From Rubrolithibacter danxiaensis (lineage in GTDB: Bacteria; Bacteroidota; Bacteroidia; Sphingobacteriales; Sphingobacteriaceae), in contig NZ_JBKOPS010000001.1 in the NCBI RefSeq assembly GCF_047272945.1, forward strand, positions 248,001-312,000: a DNA stretch of 64,000 nt. The letters run 5' to 3'. The position numbers and the translations under genes are program-made. The notes under the pieces were generated by a model. The model had not been told where the DNA came from. It did no database searches and saw nothing but the letters and a program-made list of their open reading frames with translations. Below are positions 36,332-45,578 of this stretch, piece after piece; position 1 is the first letter of the stretch; every line of letters starts with the position of its first letter.

Positions 36332-37276
36332 TCATCCTTTAGATGGAATGTATTTCATTTTAATCATCCACTCTTTAACCAGATCCATCCATTTCACGCT
36401 ACTCGTTTTATTATTCATTCCATAACCGTGGCCTCCTTTTTCGTATAAATACAGTTCAACCGGCACCTGATTTTCTTTTAATGCTTTTTCGAATACTAAA
36501 GAATTCTTTACACTGAGCGGATCATCTTTAGCATGCACAAGAAAGGTTGGAGGAGTTTTAGGAGTTACCTGCAACTCATTCGAATATTCTTTTATTTTCT
36601 CTGGCGAAGGATTTTTTCCCAGTAGTTGCTCTGCCGAACCCGAATGTCCGATGCTGTCTGTAAAACTTATTACAGGATATACCAGAATCATAAAGTCAGG
36701 CCGCAGGCTGGTATGTTTTGGATTTGCAATATATTCCTTATTAAAATGCGTTCCAGCAGTAGATGCTAAATGCCCACCAGCAGAAAAACCCATAATGCCA
36801 ATACGATTTTTATTAACACCCCATTTTACTGAATTTTCCCGAACCAGCTGTATTGCACGCTGTGCATCCTGCAATGCCCCAATTTCCCGGTTTATCATCG
36901 TTTCATCACTTGGAATCCGGTATTTCAACACAAAAGCAGCAATACCGCTTTCATTAAATTTCCTGGCAACGTCAGCACCTTCATGGCCTGCCGCCTCTAC
37001 CCAGTAGCCGCCGCCGGGGCAGATTATAACTCCTGCCCCGGTAGCTTTTTCCTTTGACGGCAAATATATCGACAGCTGCGGACGGCTAATCTTGCTGATT
37101 ATTAAAACACTGTCTTTATTAATTTCAGATTTCTCCTCGTCTGTGGTTGGTATTGAATTAGGAATACTGCCTTTATAAAGCGGAATTACCGTTTGCGAAA
37201 AACTGTTAACATAGGTTCCTGCTATTAATAAAAACAGTAGCAGACAACATTTAAAAGAGTAATAATAACTGGTCAT
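36332..37276 (-). CDS. Alpha/beta hydrolase, acetyl/feruloyl-esterase-like
   Basis: A 314-residue secreted hydrolase (signal peptide about 1-27). The oxyanion-hole motif 'GAGVIICPGGGYWVEAAGHEG' and nucleophile Ser165 in 'GIMGFSAGGHLAST' match the BD-FAE/acetyl-xylan-esterase-type group; 'VHAKDDPLSV' supplies the acid Asp and 'YEKGGHGYGM' the His. Such enzymes remove acetyl or feruloyl groups from plant polysaccharides and so help the neighbouring glycosidases. It is first in a short minus-strand operon with GH97 and divergent from the GntR gene. Confidence 0.88.
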   Translation of the reverse strand: MTSYYYSFKCCLLLFLLIAGTYVNSFSQTVIPLYKGSIPNSIPTTDEEKSEINKDSVLIISKISRPQLSIYLPSKEKATGAGVIICPGGGYWVEAAGHEGADVARKFNESGIAAFVLKYRIPSDETMINREIGALQDAQRAIQLVRENSVKWGVNKNRIGIMGFSAGGHLASTAGTHFNKEYIANPKHTSLRPDFMILVYPVISFTDSIGHSGSAEQLLGKNPSPEKIKEYSNELQVTPKTPPTFLVHAKDDPLSVKNSLVFEKALKENQVPVELYLYEKGGHGYGMNNKTSSVKWMDLVKEWMIKMKYIPSKG

Positions 37277-37591
37277 ATATTAAAATTGGTATTTATTACA
37301 GATCAATTTGAAAGAGCTTTTCAAAATTCAGTGAATTAGCAATCTACTTTAAAATATAAAACTATACCCGATATATCAATTATGATTAGCGGAGAGATCA
37401 GGTATAATCAGTTTTTTACCAAGTTATAATTAGTAAATTACAGCAGTATCCTGCACTGTCCTGATTTTTATTAAAAACCGTTAATTTTAATACTAAAGCA
37501 TAAATTTTACGGCTAAACGCTTGCACCCGCCTTTACTTTAACTTTCACAAATTGTATCTTTAGTTATCCAATTAAACCAACGCTTCCTGTC
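37277..37591. other. Divergent intergenic region, esterase/GntR
   Basis: 315 bp of AT-rich DNA between the divergent esterase and gntR genes. It holds motif site C (37449-37463) and a near match to a -7 box, TATCTTTA at 37555-37562. No reading frame or RNA gene was seen. Confidence 0.6.
37449..37463. promoter_or_regulatory. Direct-repeat motif site C (before gntR and esterase)
   Basis: TCCTGCACTGTCCTG, preceded by GTA, lies 128 bp before the gntR start and 172 bp before the esterase start. Position between a regulator and a target gene is what is expected for an autoregulatory operator. Confidence 0.6.
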
Positions 37592-38611
37592 ATGAAATTT
37601 GATTTAAAGTTATATTTCCAGGAGAATAAACCTTTATATATTCAGATATCTGATTCTATTATAAATTCAATCAGCCTGAAAAAATTAAAGCTGGGCGACC
37701 GTATTCCCTCCATTAACCATTTAAGCGAAGAACATCTGCTGTCGCGTGATACGGTAGAGAAAGCTTACAAAGAATTGATGAAAAAAGGGATCATCACTTC
37801 TGTAAAGGGAAAAGGCTATTACATAAACCGGGTAGATGTAGAGAAGAAATTACGTATTTTATTAATCTTTAATAAATTAAGTACCTACAAAAAACAAATC
37901 TACGACAGCATTATTCATACACTGGGCAGCAATACCACTATCGATCTAAGTGTTCATCATTCTAATATTGATATTTTCAGCAGTATAATCAATAAAAATG
38001 CAGGCAGCTATGATTATTATATGATTATGCCCCATTTTTATACAGATAATGAAAAAGCTGCCGAAATAATTAAACAACTACCTAAAGAGAAAGTAGTTAT
38101 ACTGGATAAAAAGCTTACAGACCCTGCATGTTCTTATGCTTGTGTTTACCAGGATTTCGAGAAAGATATATTTGAAGCCTTAAAAGATGGTTTTCCTCTT
38201 ATTCAGCGATATAAAAAGCTGATTCTTGTTTTTCCAAAATTAGTTCCTTATCCCGCAGAAATAGCCAAAGGATTTAAGTTGTTCTGCATCTATAACACGT
38301 TTGACTTTAGTATTATTCACGGAATCGAGGCATTCAGCCAAATAAATAAAGGTGATGTTTATATAGTTATCGAAGAAACAGATCTGGCAAATCTGATAAA
38401 AATATGCCGGCAATCGCACTTAAAACCCGGGCATGATATTGGGATCATTTCTTATAATGATACTCCTTTAAAAGAAATTTTGCTGGAAGGAATTACTGTA
38501 ATCTCAACAGATCATGAATTAATGGGACGTACCGCTGCAACATTGATACTTGAAAATAAATGTACTAATATCAAAAATCCATTTTCGCTGATCAGAAGGA
38601 ATTCTCTGTAA
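37592..38611 (+). CDS. GntR-family regulator with LacI/periplasmic-binding-type sensor domain
   Basis: A 339-residue regulator. Residues 8-75 form a GntR winged helix ('PLYIQISDSIINSISLKKLKLGDRIPSINHLSEEHLLSRDTVEKAYKELMKKGII'). Residues from about 85 to the end resemble the sugar-binding LacI/Peripla_BP_3 fold ('LRILLIFNKLSTYKKQIYDSIIHTL', 'GIISYNDTPLKEILLEGITVISTDHELMGRTAA'). This chimeric type is used in Bacteroidota for sugar regulons. Sitting directly before the rha operon and close to motif sites C and D, it is the best candidate for a rhamnose (or rhamnulose) responsive regulator; many other rha operons use AraC or DeoR proteins. The effector is inferred. Confidence 0.88.
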   Translation: MKFDLKLYFQENKPLYIQISDSIINSISLKKLKLGDRIPSINHLSEEHLLSRDTVEKAYKELMKKGIITSVKGKGYYINRVDVEKKLRILLIFNKLSTYKKQIYDSIIHTLGSNTTIDLSVHHSNIDIFSSIINKNAGSYDYYMIMPHFYTDNEKAAEIIKQLPKEKVVILDKKLTDPACSYACVYQDFEKDIFEALKDGFPLIQRYKKLILVFPKLVPYPAEIAKGFKLFCIYNTFDFSIIHGIEAFSQINKGDVYIVIEETDLANLIKICRQSHLKPGHDIGIISYNDTPLKEILLEGITVISTDHELMGRTAATLILENKCTNIKNPFSLIRRNSL

Positions 38612-38949
38612 ATATGGACAATCAAGTATCTCAATGTCCCCACTTTTTTACTCTGATATTTCAAACTTTTATAAAAACAAAAAAACCGGATAAAAGCAGG
38701 ATAGTGCAGGTTGCAGATAAAATAAGTAAAAAATACTTTTACAAACCTTGTTAAAACCTATTCCGAGCTATTTGAAGGAGCTGCAATGACGGCAATAAAT
38801 TTTAAATGTCTTTACAACAGCAATAAATCAGCAAAACGAATAAATAAACAATTGAACGCTTTATTACCGTTAAAATGGATAAAATTATAGGAAAGGATAT
38901 TATAAAAACTTCTACTGGTCAAAACTTTATCGTAACATAAACAAAAAAT
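38612..38949. other. rha operon leader and upstream region
   Basis: 338 bp between gntR and rhaT. It contains motif site D (38697-38711) and a 34-codon frame at 38786-38890 with an AGGAG element before its ATG. No terminator hairpin after gntR was seen. Confidence 0.55.
38697..38711. promoter_or_regulatory. Direct-repeat motif site D (before rhaT)
   Basis: Read on the minus strand it is ACCTGCACTATCCTG, matching the consensus of sites A-C. It lies 238 bp before the rhaT start, which implies a promoter in this region and a long leader. Confidence 0.6.
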
Positions 38950-40002
38950 ATGCAGGCACTCATAGGAGTTTTTTTTCATTTTATAGGAGGTTTTGCCTCG
39001 GGAAGTTTTTATATACCTTATAAAAAAGTTAAAGGATGGGCGTGGGAAAGTTACTGGATTGTAGGAGGAATTTTTTCCTGGCTGTTTGTTCCTTTTATTG
39101 CTGCGTGGCTTACTGTTCCAGGTTTCATGGAGATTATTAAATCTGCCAACTCAACTACCATCTTCTGGACTTATCTGCTGGGAGTACTTTGGGGAATCGG
39201 CGGACTTACATTTGGGCTGGCCATGCGCTATTTAGGAATGTCTCTGGGCATGTCGGTAGCGCTGGGATTTACTTCGGCATTCGGTTCTTTAGTACCTCCC
39301 ATTTACCGAGACCTTGTTCTTCATCAAACAGAAGGCAGCTTTTCAGCCATGTTAAAAAGCCAGGGAGGCAATGTAGTTTTGGTTGGAGTATTAGTTTGTC
39401 TGATTGGAATTTATATCTGCGGAAAAGCCGGTATGATGAAAGAAAAGGAGCTTTCAGATGAACAAAAAAAAGAAAGCATCAAGGAATTTAATATTACAAC
39501 CGGATTGATCGTTGCCATTGTTTCCGGTATTTTGAGTGCCTGCTTTAATTTTGGTATAGAGGCAGGCAAGCCAATGGCCGAGGTTGCAATAAAACAAGGC
39601 AGTAATCCGCTGTTTCAGAATAACATAATTTTTGTGGTGGTTTTATGGGGCGGTTTAACTACCAACCTGATCTGGTGCATGATCTTAAATACTAAAAACA
39701 AAACATTTAAAGATTACACCAACAAGAAATCTCCGCTGTTGCGAAACTATATTTTTTCTGCCCTTGCCGGTACCACCTGGTTTTTACAATTCTTCTTTTA
39801 CGGAATGGGCGAAAGTAAACTGGGCAACGGTGCCAGTTCATGGATACTCCACATGGCCTTTATTATTTTAATTTCCAACATGTGGGGAATTCTATTGCAT
39901 GAATGGAAAGGCGTAAGCCGGAAAACATTTTTAACAATTTTAACAGGAATAGCAACCATTTTATTGTCAGTAGTTTTAGTAGGATACGGCAACTCGCTAT
40001 AA
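38950..40002 (+). CDS. rhaT: L-rhamnose/proton symporter RhaT
   Basis: A 350-residue inner-membrane protein with about ten hydrophobic helices. The opening 'GVFFHFIGGFASGSFYIPYKKVKGWAWESYWIVGGIFSWLFVPFIAAW' and 'LLGVLWGIGGLTFGLAMRYLGMSLGMSVALGFTSAFGSLVPP' are characteristic of RhaT of the drug/metabolite transporter superfamily. It imports L-rhamnose with protons. It is the first gene of the rha operon, 18 bp ahead of the aldolase gene. Confidence 0.95.
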   Translation: MQALIGVFFHFIGGFASGSFYIPYKKVKGWAWESYWIVGGIFSWLFVPFIAAWLTVPGFMEIIKSANSTTIFWTYLLGVLWGIGGLTFGLAMRYLGMSLGMSVALGFTSAFGSLVPPIYRDLVLHQTEGSFSAMLKSQGGNVVLVGVLVCLIGIYICGKAGMMKEKELSDEQKKESIKEFNITTGLIVAIVSGILSACFNFGIEAGKPMAEVAIKQGSNPLFQNNIIFVVVLWGGLTTNLIWCMILNTKNKTFKDYTNKKSPLLRNYIFSALAGTTWFLQFFFYGMGESKLGNGASSWILHMAFIILISNMWGILLHEWKGVSRKTFLTILTGIATILLSVVLVGYGNSL

Positions 40003-40020
40003 TATAATTTCAAGAAAAAT

Positions 40021-42147
40021 ATGTCAGAATTTACAACAAACACAGCCTTTAAACATGTAAGTTACTTATGGGATGAAGCCGAAGCTGCAAAACTTGCGGG
40101 AGATGAAGTTGGCCTTTTGATCTACCGGTCAAACCTGTTGGGAGCGGATTTGCGATTAACAAATTATGGCGGTGGAAATACTTCCTGTAAAGTAACTGCT
40201 AAAGATCCGCTTACAGGAACCGACACAGAAGTAATGTGGGTAAAAGGCTCGGGAGGCGATCTGGGCACGTTAAAACGAAGCGGCCTTGCTGCTTTGTACA
40301 TGGACCGTTTTCTCAGTTTAAAGAATGTGTATAAAGGTATAGCCCATGAAGACGAAATGGTTGAACTCTTCAACTACTGTATATTTGATTTGGATTCGAA
40401 AGCGCCTTCTATTGATACTCCCCTTCACGGATTTTTACCTTTCAGGCACATTGACCACCTTCATCCCGACGCTGCCATTGCTATAGCTGCAGCAAAAGAC
40501 GGTAAAAGAATTACCGAAGAGCTATTTGGAGGAAAGATCGGCTGGGTAGAATGGCAGCGACCCGGATTTGACCTGGGATTAAAATTACGGGAATGCCTGA
40601 ACCAGAATCCCGGCATCAGGGGGATTATGCTCGGATCTCATGGTTTATTTACCTGGGGCGATACCGCTTACAAGAGTTACGTAAATACTCTTGAAGTAAT
40701 TGAGAAATGCGCCACCTACCTCGAGGAAAATTACGGGAAGAAAAAACCCGTATTCGGGGGGCAAAGAATTCAAAGCCTTGAGCCGGAAAACCGAAGAAAA
40801 CAGGCTGCTGCCATTGCACCTGTTTTAAGAGGATTTTGTTCCAGCCAAAGAAACATGATAGGGCATTTTACTGATGATCCCCGTGTATTGGAATTTATCA
40901 ATTCCAATGACCTGGACAGGCTGGCCCCTATGGGTACAAGTTGCCCCGACCATTTCCTTCGCACTAAAATCAGTCCGCTGGTACTTCCTTTAAATGCAAC
41001 GGAAGATCTTTCCGATACAAAGATTCTGAAAGAAAAAATAGCTCCTTTATTTGATAGCTATCGCAGCATGTACACCGAATATTACGAAACATGCAAACAT
41101 CCTAACAGCCCTGCTATACGCGATACAAACCCTGTCATTATATTATATCCGGGCATTGGCATGTTTTCTTTTGCAAAAGATAAGCAAACAGCAAGAGTTG
41201 CTGCCGAATTTTATATCAATGCCATAAATGTAATGAAAGGTGCTGAAGCTATTTCAGAATATACATCCCTACCGCGGCAGGAAGCTTTTAACATTGAATA
41301 CTGGCTGCTTGAAGAAGCAAAACTTCAGCGAATGCCAAAACCGAAAGCACTTTCAGGTAAAATAGCTTTAATAACCGGAAGTGCAGGAGGTATAGGTAAA
41401 GCCATTGCAAAAAAGTTTATTGAAGAAGGAGCTGTTGCTGTAATTAATGATAACGATGCCAGCCGCCTGGAGAACGCGGACAACGATTTTCAGAAGCAAT
41501 ATGGAAAAGACAGTTATACTGCGGTAATTCTCGACGTTACTCAAACTAACTCTATACAAGCTGCATTCAATGCTGCCAACCTTGCATTTGGAGGCGTGGA
41601 TATTATTGTAAATTGTGCAGGCTTATCCATATCAAAACCATTGGAAGAACATACGGAAGCAGACTGGGATATTTTATACGATGTATTGGTAAAAGGCCAG
41701 TTTAAGGTAACGCAGCAAGCAGTAGAAACAATGAGGAAGCAAACCCTTGGCGGTGATATTATAAACATTGTAAGCAAAAATGCCCTTGTATCTGGCCCTA
41801 ATAATGCCGGTTACGGATCTGCAAAAGCTGCACAATTACATCTCAGTCGCTTAAATGCCGCTGAGCTGGGTGCAGATAAAATTCGTGTTAATGTGGTTAA
41901 CCCCGATGCTGTTATTTCCGATAGTAAGATATGGCAAAGCGGCTGGGCTGAAGGAAGAGCAAAAGCATACGGAGTTTCGGTAGAAGAACTACCGGCATAT
42001 TATGCCAAACGGACTCTGCTAAATGAGATTATATTGCCTGAAGACATCGCCAACGCATGTTATGTACTGGTGGGCGGTTTAATGAATAAATCTACCGGTA
42101 ATGTATTAAATGTAGACGGAGGTGTTGCGATGGCATTTGTAAGATAA
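40021..42147 (+). CDS. rhaDE: Bifunctional rhamnulose-1-phosphate aldolase / L-lactaldehyde dehydrogenase
   Basis: A 708-residue fusion. Residues 1 to about 430 are a class II aldolase/adducin-type domain ('LTNYGGGNTSCKV', zinc-ligand-type histidines in 'HGFLPFRHIDHLHPD' and 'GSHGLFTWGD') that cleaves L-rhamnulose 1-phosphate to DHAP and L-lactaldehyde. Residues from about 445 are a short-chain dehydrogenase ('KIALITGSAGGIGKAIAKKF', 'NCAGLS', catalytic 'YGSAKAA') that oxidises the lactaldehyde to L-lactate. Length and order match the known RhaD-aldolase/RhaE fusion. The toxic aldehyde could pass directly between the two sites. Gene lies between rhaT and rhaI. Confidence 0.94.
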   Translation: MSEFTTNTAFKHVSYLWDEAEAAKLAGDEVGLLIYRSNLLGADLRLTNYGGGNTSCKVTAKDPLTGTDTEVMWVKGSGGDLGTLKRSGLAALYMDRFLSLKNVYKGIAHEDEMVELFNYCIFDLDSKAPSIDTPLHGFLPFRHIDHLHPDAAIAIAAAKDGKRITEELFGGKIGWVEWQRPGFDLGLKLRECLNQNPGIRGIMLGSHGLFTWGDTAYKSYVNTLEVIEKCATYLEENYGKKKPVFGGQRIQSLEPENRRKQAAAIAPVLRGFCSSQRNMIGHFTDDPRVLEFINSNDLDRLAPMGTSCPDHFLRTKISPLVLPLNATEDLSDTKILKEKIAPLFDSYRSMYTEYYETCKHPNSPAIRDTNPVIILYPGIGMFSFAKDKQTARVAAEFYINAINVMKGAEAISEYTSLPRQEAFNIEYWLLEEAKLQRMPKPKALSGKIALITGSAGGIGKAIAKKFIEEGAVAVINDNDASRLENADNDFQKQYGKDSYTAVILDVTQTNSIQAAFNAANLAFGGVDIIVNCAGLSISKPLEEHTEADWDILYDVLVKGQFKVTQQAVETMRKQTLGGDIINIVSKNALVSGPNNAGYGSAKAAQLHLSRLNAAELGADKIRVNVVNPDAVISDSKIWQSGWAEGRAKAYGVSVEELPAYYAKRTLLNEIILPEDIANACYVLVGGLMNKSTGNVLNVDGGVAMAFVR

Positions 42148-42175
42148 TCTGAAATATTTTTAATCTAACACGATT

Positions 42176-43450
42176 ATGAACCTGGAAAAATATCGCATAG
42201 AAGAATATAATAATTGCCTGTTGCAAAAACATAAGCAGAAGTTTGAAAGCATAGCTGCCGATATTCCGGCTATTGAAAATATTATACAAAAACTGCTGGA
42301 TTTTCAGATAGCCATTCCAAGCTGGGCGCTTGGAACAGGTGGAACCCGCTTTGGCCGGTTTTCCGGCGGCGGTGAACCCCGCAATCTGGAAGAAAAGCTG
42401 GAGGATGTTGGATTGCTGCATGCACTTAACGCATCCTGCGGAGCAATATCACTGCACATTCCCTGGGATATTCCTGAAAATTATGCCTCAATAAAAACAC
42501 AGGCGTCTCAGCTCGGATTAAAATTCGACGCGGTTAACTCCAATACTTTTCAGGACCAGCCCGGGCAAAAGCGAAGCTATAAGTTCGGATCCATGCAGCA
42601 TGTAGATAAAGCCGTACGTAAACAAGCCATTGAGCATAACATTGAAGTTATTAAACACGGAGTTGAACTTGGCTCCGAATCCTTAACTGTCTGGTTATCG
42701 GACGGCTCCTGTTTTCCGGGTCAATTAAACTTCAGGAAAGCTTTTCAAAACACACTGGAAAGTTTACAGGAAGTATATGCCGCTTTACCAGACAGCTGGA
42801 AAATGTTTGTTGAATATAAAGCTTTTGAGCCTAATTTCTATTCTACTACCGTTGGAGATTGGGGACAATCTTACCTGTATGCAAGTAAATTAGGGCCTAA
42901 AGCATACACTTTAGTTGATCTGGGGCATCATTTACCCAATGCAAATATTGAACAAATTGTTTCTTTATTGCTGATGGAAGGAAAATTGGGAGGCTTTCAT
43001 TTTAACGATTCCAAATACGGCGATGACGACCTTACTGCCGGCAGTATAAAACCCTATCAGCTGTTCCTTATTTTTAATGAACTAGTTGAAGGAATGGATG
43101 TACGCGGAATGGAACATGCAACAAGCCTGGGCTGGATGATTGATGCATCTCATAATGTGAAAGACCCCTTGGAAGACTTGCTGCAATCTGTTGAGGCTAT
43201 TATGATTGCCTATACGCAAGCATTGCTTATTGACAGAACTGCTCTGGCGGAAGCGCAGCTAGCAAACGATGTTGTTCGCTGCCAGGAAATTTTACAGGAG
43301 GCGTTTCGCACTGATGTTCGCCCCATTGTAGCAGAAGCACATGTACGTGCAGGGGCAGCAATACAACCGCTGGAAGTGTTCAGAACGTTAAAAGTGAGAG
43401 AAAATTTAATAAAGGAAAGGGGTTCTAAAACAGTAGCCACAGGATTATAA
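42176..43450 (+). CDS. rhaI: L-rhamnose isomerase-type sugar isomerase
   Basis: A 424-residue TIM-barrel isomerase of the RhaI type, distinct from the E. coli RhaA family in sequence. Visible features are 'FQIAIPSWALGTGGTRFGRFSGGGEPRNLEEKLED', 'VEYKAFEPNFYSTTVGDWGQSYLYA' and 'GGFHFNDSKYGDDDLTAGSIKPYQLFLIFNEL', which supply the metal-binding Glu, Asp and His ligands. It converts L-rhamnose to L-rhamnulose in the cytoplasm. The stop overlaps the kinase start by one base (TAATG). Confidence 0.93.
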   Translation: MNLEKYRIEEYNNCLLQKHKQKFESIAADIPAIENIIQKLLDFQIAIPSWALGTGGTRFGRFSGGGEPRNLEEKLEDVGLLHALNASCGAISLHIPWDIPENYASIKTQASQLGLKFDAVNSNTFQDQPGQKRSYKFGSMQHVDKAVRKQAIEHNIEVIKHGVELGSESLTVWLSDGSCFPGQLNFRKAFQNTLESLQEVYAALPDSWKMFVEYKAFEPNFYSTTVGDWGQSYLYASKLGPKAYTLVDLGHHLPNANIEQIVSLLLMEGKLGGFHFNDSKYGDDDLTAGSIKPYQLFLIFNELVEGMDVRGMEHATSLGWMIDASHNVKDPLEDLLQSVEAIMIAYTQALLIDRTALAEAQLANDVVRCQEILQEAFRTDVRPIVAEAHVRAGAAIQPLEVFRTLKVRENLIKERGSKTVATGL

Positions 43451-44841
43451 TGATGTATAAAATACCGGTAATAGCTATTTTTGATATAGGGAAAACAAAT
43501 AAAAAACTTCTCCTTTTTTCTGAAAACTACAAGTTGGTTCATCAGGAGTCGGAGAACCTGCCGGAAACAGTTGATGAAGATGGATTTCCTTGTGAAGATC
43601 TTGAGGCGCTTTGCAAATGGGTTTTAGACACTCTTAAATCCGTAATTGAATCAAACTTTGAAATAAAAGCTATTAATTTTTCAACCTATGGGGCAAGCTT
43701 CGTATACTTGGATCAGTATGGAAAACCTTTAACTCCATTGTACAATTATTTGAAACCTTATCCGGATAAACTCAAATCAGCATTTTACCAGAAATACGGC
43801 GGCGAGGCTGCTTTTTCAGAGAAAACCGCATCTCCGGTTTTAGGAAGTTTAAACTCTGGTATGCAGATTTACCGGCTTAAATACGAAAAACCTGAACTAT
43901 TTAAAAAAACAGCTCATATTCTTCATCTTCCCCAATACATAAGCTCCCTGATTACCGGAAAATACTTTTCTGATATTACCAGTATCGGGTGCCACACCAA
44001 CCTGTGGGACTTTACAAAGAATGATTACCATTACTGGGTAAAAGAAGAAGGAATCCTTGAAAAATTAGCGCCGATAGTGGCCTCTGATTCTGCAGTACAA
44101 GCGGATCTCCCCCAGTATGACTTTGCTGTAGGAGTAGGATTACATGACAGTTCTGCGGCGATGATCCCTTACCTTAATTTCCACGATTCTTTTGTACTAA
44201 TTTCTACCGGCACCTGGTGTATAAGTTTAAACCCTTTTAACCATTTGCCCTTAACACAAAACGAATTACAACAGGATTGTTTATCTTATATCCAGTACAA
44301 AGGCACCCCGGTCAAAGCGTCCAGGCTTTTTACGGGTTACGAACACGATACCCAGGCACAACGGATTGCAGGTCATTTTAAACAGAATCCAAAGCATTTC
44401 AAAGCGATTGAATTTCTTCCGCATATTTTTAACAGGCTTACCGGTAATAACTTTGAGAAGTTTAAAGCAGAGCTGATGAATAGGCCCTTACAACAATGCC
44501 AGTTCTCGCAAAGAGATCTTACTTCCTTCAGTTCAGATACGGAAGATTATCACCAACTCTTATTGGATCTGGTTGCCCAGCAATACCAATCAACCAGCCT
44601 TATTTTAAAAGGAACAAACGTAAAACGAATTTTTGTTGACGGAGGATTCAGCAAAAATTCTGTTTATATGAATCTGTTAACTTTATTCTTCCCGGAAATG
44701 GAGATTTTTGCCACTTCCATGGCCCAGGCAACCGCCATGGGTACAGCCCTGGTAATGCATAAGCACTGGAACAATAAGCCTATTCAAAACGATATTATCA
44801 AATTAAAATATTATTCTACAACCCAGCACATTGCTTTATGA
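43450..44841 (+). CDS. rhaB: FGGY-family carbohydrate kinase, probable rhamnulokinase
   Basis: A 463-residue sugar kinase with the ATPase-fold start 'VIAIFDIGKTNKKLLLFSENY' and the second phosphate motif 'VLISTGTWCISLNPF', plus 'IFVDGGFSKNSVYMNLLTLFFP' near the end. Its place between rhaI and lutA and after the aldolase makes rhamnulose the expected substrate, giving rhamnulose 1-phosphate. It belongs to the divergent Bacteroidota branch rather than E. coli RhaB. An alternative ATG is three bases downstream. Its stop overlaps lutA by 4 bp. Confidence 0.9.
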   Translation: MMYKIPVIAIFDIGKTNKKLLLFSENYKLVHQESENLPETVDEDGFPCEDLEALCKWVLDTLKSVIESNFEIKAINFSTYGASFVYLDQYGKPLTPLYNYLKPYPDKLKSAFYQKYGGEAAFSEKTASPVLGSLNSGMQIYRLKYEKPELFKKTAHILHLPQYISSLITGKYFSDITSIGCHTNLWDFTKNDYHYWVKEEGILEKLAPIVASDSAVQADLPQYDFAVGVGLHDSSAAMIPYLNFHDSFVLISTGTWCISLNPFNHLPLTQNELQQDCLSYIQYKGTPVKASRLFTGYEHDTQAQRIAGHFKQNPKHFKAIEFLPHIFNRLTGNNFEKFKAELMNRPLQQCQFSQRDLTSFSSDTEDYHQLLLDLVAQQYQSTSLILKGTNVKRIFVDGGFSKNSVYMNLLTLFFPEMEIFATSMAQATAMGTALVMHKHWNNKPIQNDIIKLKYYSTTQHIAL

Positions 44842-45578
44842 CTATAGGGCTTTTTATTCCCTGCTATGTTGATCAATTTTATCCGAAAGCAGCAATAGCC
44901 AGTTTACAACTGCTTGAAAAACTGAACCAAAATGTAATTTATCCTTCAAAACAAACCTGTTGCGGACAACCGAGGGCAAATTCCGGCTACGAACATCTTA
45001 CCATGGGGTGCAATGAATTGTTTATCCGGAATTTTGCTGAATTCGATTATATTGTAGCTCCATCAGGCAGTTGTGTTCTCCATATTAAAGAGCATTTAAA
45101 ATCTGAAAAATACGCTGCTGAAGCTGCTTCTGTAAGAGAAAAAACGTATGAATTGGTGGAATTTTTAACTGATGTGCTTCAGGTAGATAATTTATCTGCA
45201 TACTTCCCTTATAAAGTTGGTTACCACCAAAGCTGCCATGGTCAACGAGGATTAAAACTTTCGCAGATGACAGAAGTAGTTGAAAAACCATTTTCAAAGC
45301 CTCACAAATTACTTTCGATGGTTAAAGGTATTGAACTTGTTGAGCTGGACAGGCAAGACGAATGTTGTGGCTTTGGAGGTACTTTTTGCGTTGCGGAAGA
45401 AGCTGTTTCTTATAAAATGGGAAAAGACAGGGTCGCAGATCATTTACAGCATGGAGCTGAATTTATAACAGCCGGAGACATGTCGTGTTTAATGCATATG
45501 GAAGGAATTTTACGCCGGCAAAAAAGCAGTGTTAAAGTGCTGCATATTGCAGAAATACTTAATTCTGAAGAAGTATGA
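44838..45578 (+). CDS. lutA: L-lactate utilisation Fe-S protein LutA/LldE
   Basis: A 246-residue protein with two CCG (DUF3483-type) cysteine-rich motifs: 'QTCCGQPRANSGY' near residue 37 and 'DECCGFGGTF' near residue 178, as in LutA/YkgE and the heterodisulfide-reductase-like subunits. With LutB and LutC it oxidises L-lactate to pyruvate at the membrane side of the cytoplasm. Start overlaps the kinase stop (ATGA) and its own stop overlaps lutB (ATGA). Here it would consume the L-lactate made by RhaE. Confidence 0.93.
   Translation: MTIGLFIPCYVDQFYPKAAIASLQLLEKLNQNVIYPSKQTCCGQPRANSGYEHLTMGCNELFIRNFAEFDYIVAPSGSCVLHIKEHLKSEKYAAEAASVREKTYELVEFLTDVLQVDNLSAYFPYKVGYHQSCHGQRGLKLSQMTEVVEKPFSKPHKLLSMVKGIELVELDRQDECCGFGGTFCVAEEAVSYKMGKDRVADHLQHGAEFITAGDMSCLMHMEGILRRQKSSVKVLHIAEILNSEEV

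Noticed and set aside
16851..37276. The glycosidase block as a recently acquired island
   Set aside because: No integrase, tRNA, direct flanking repeats or clear shift in base use was seen at its borders.
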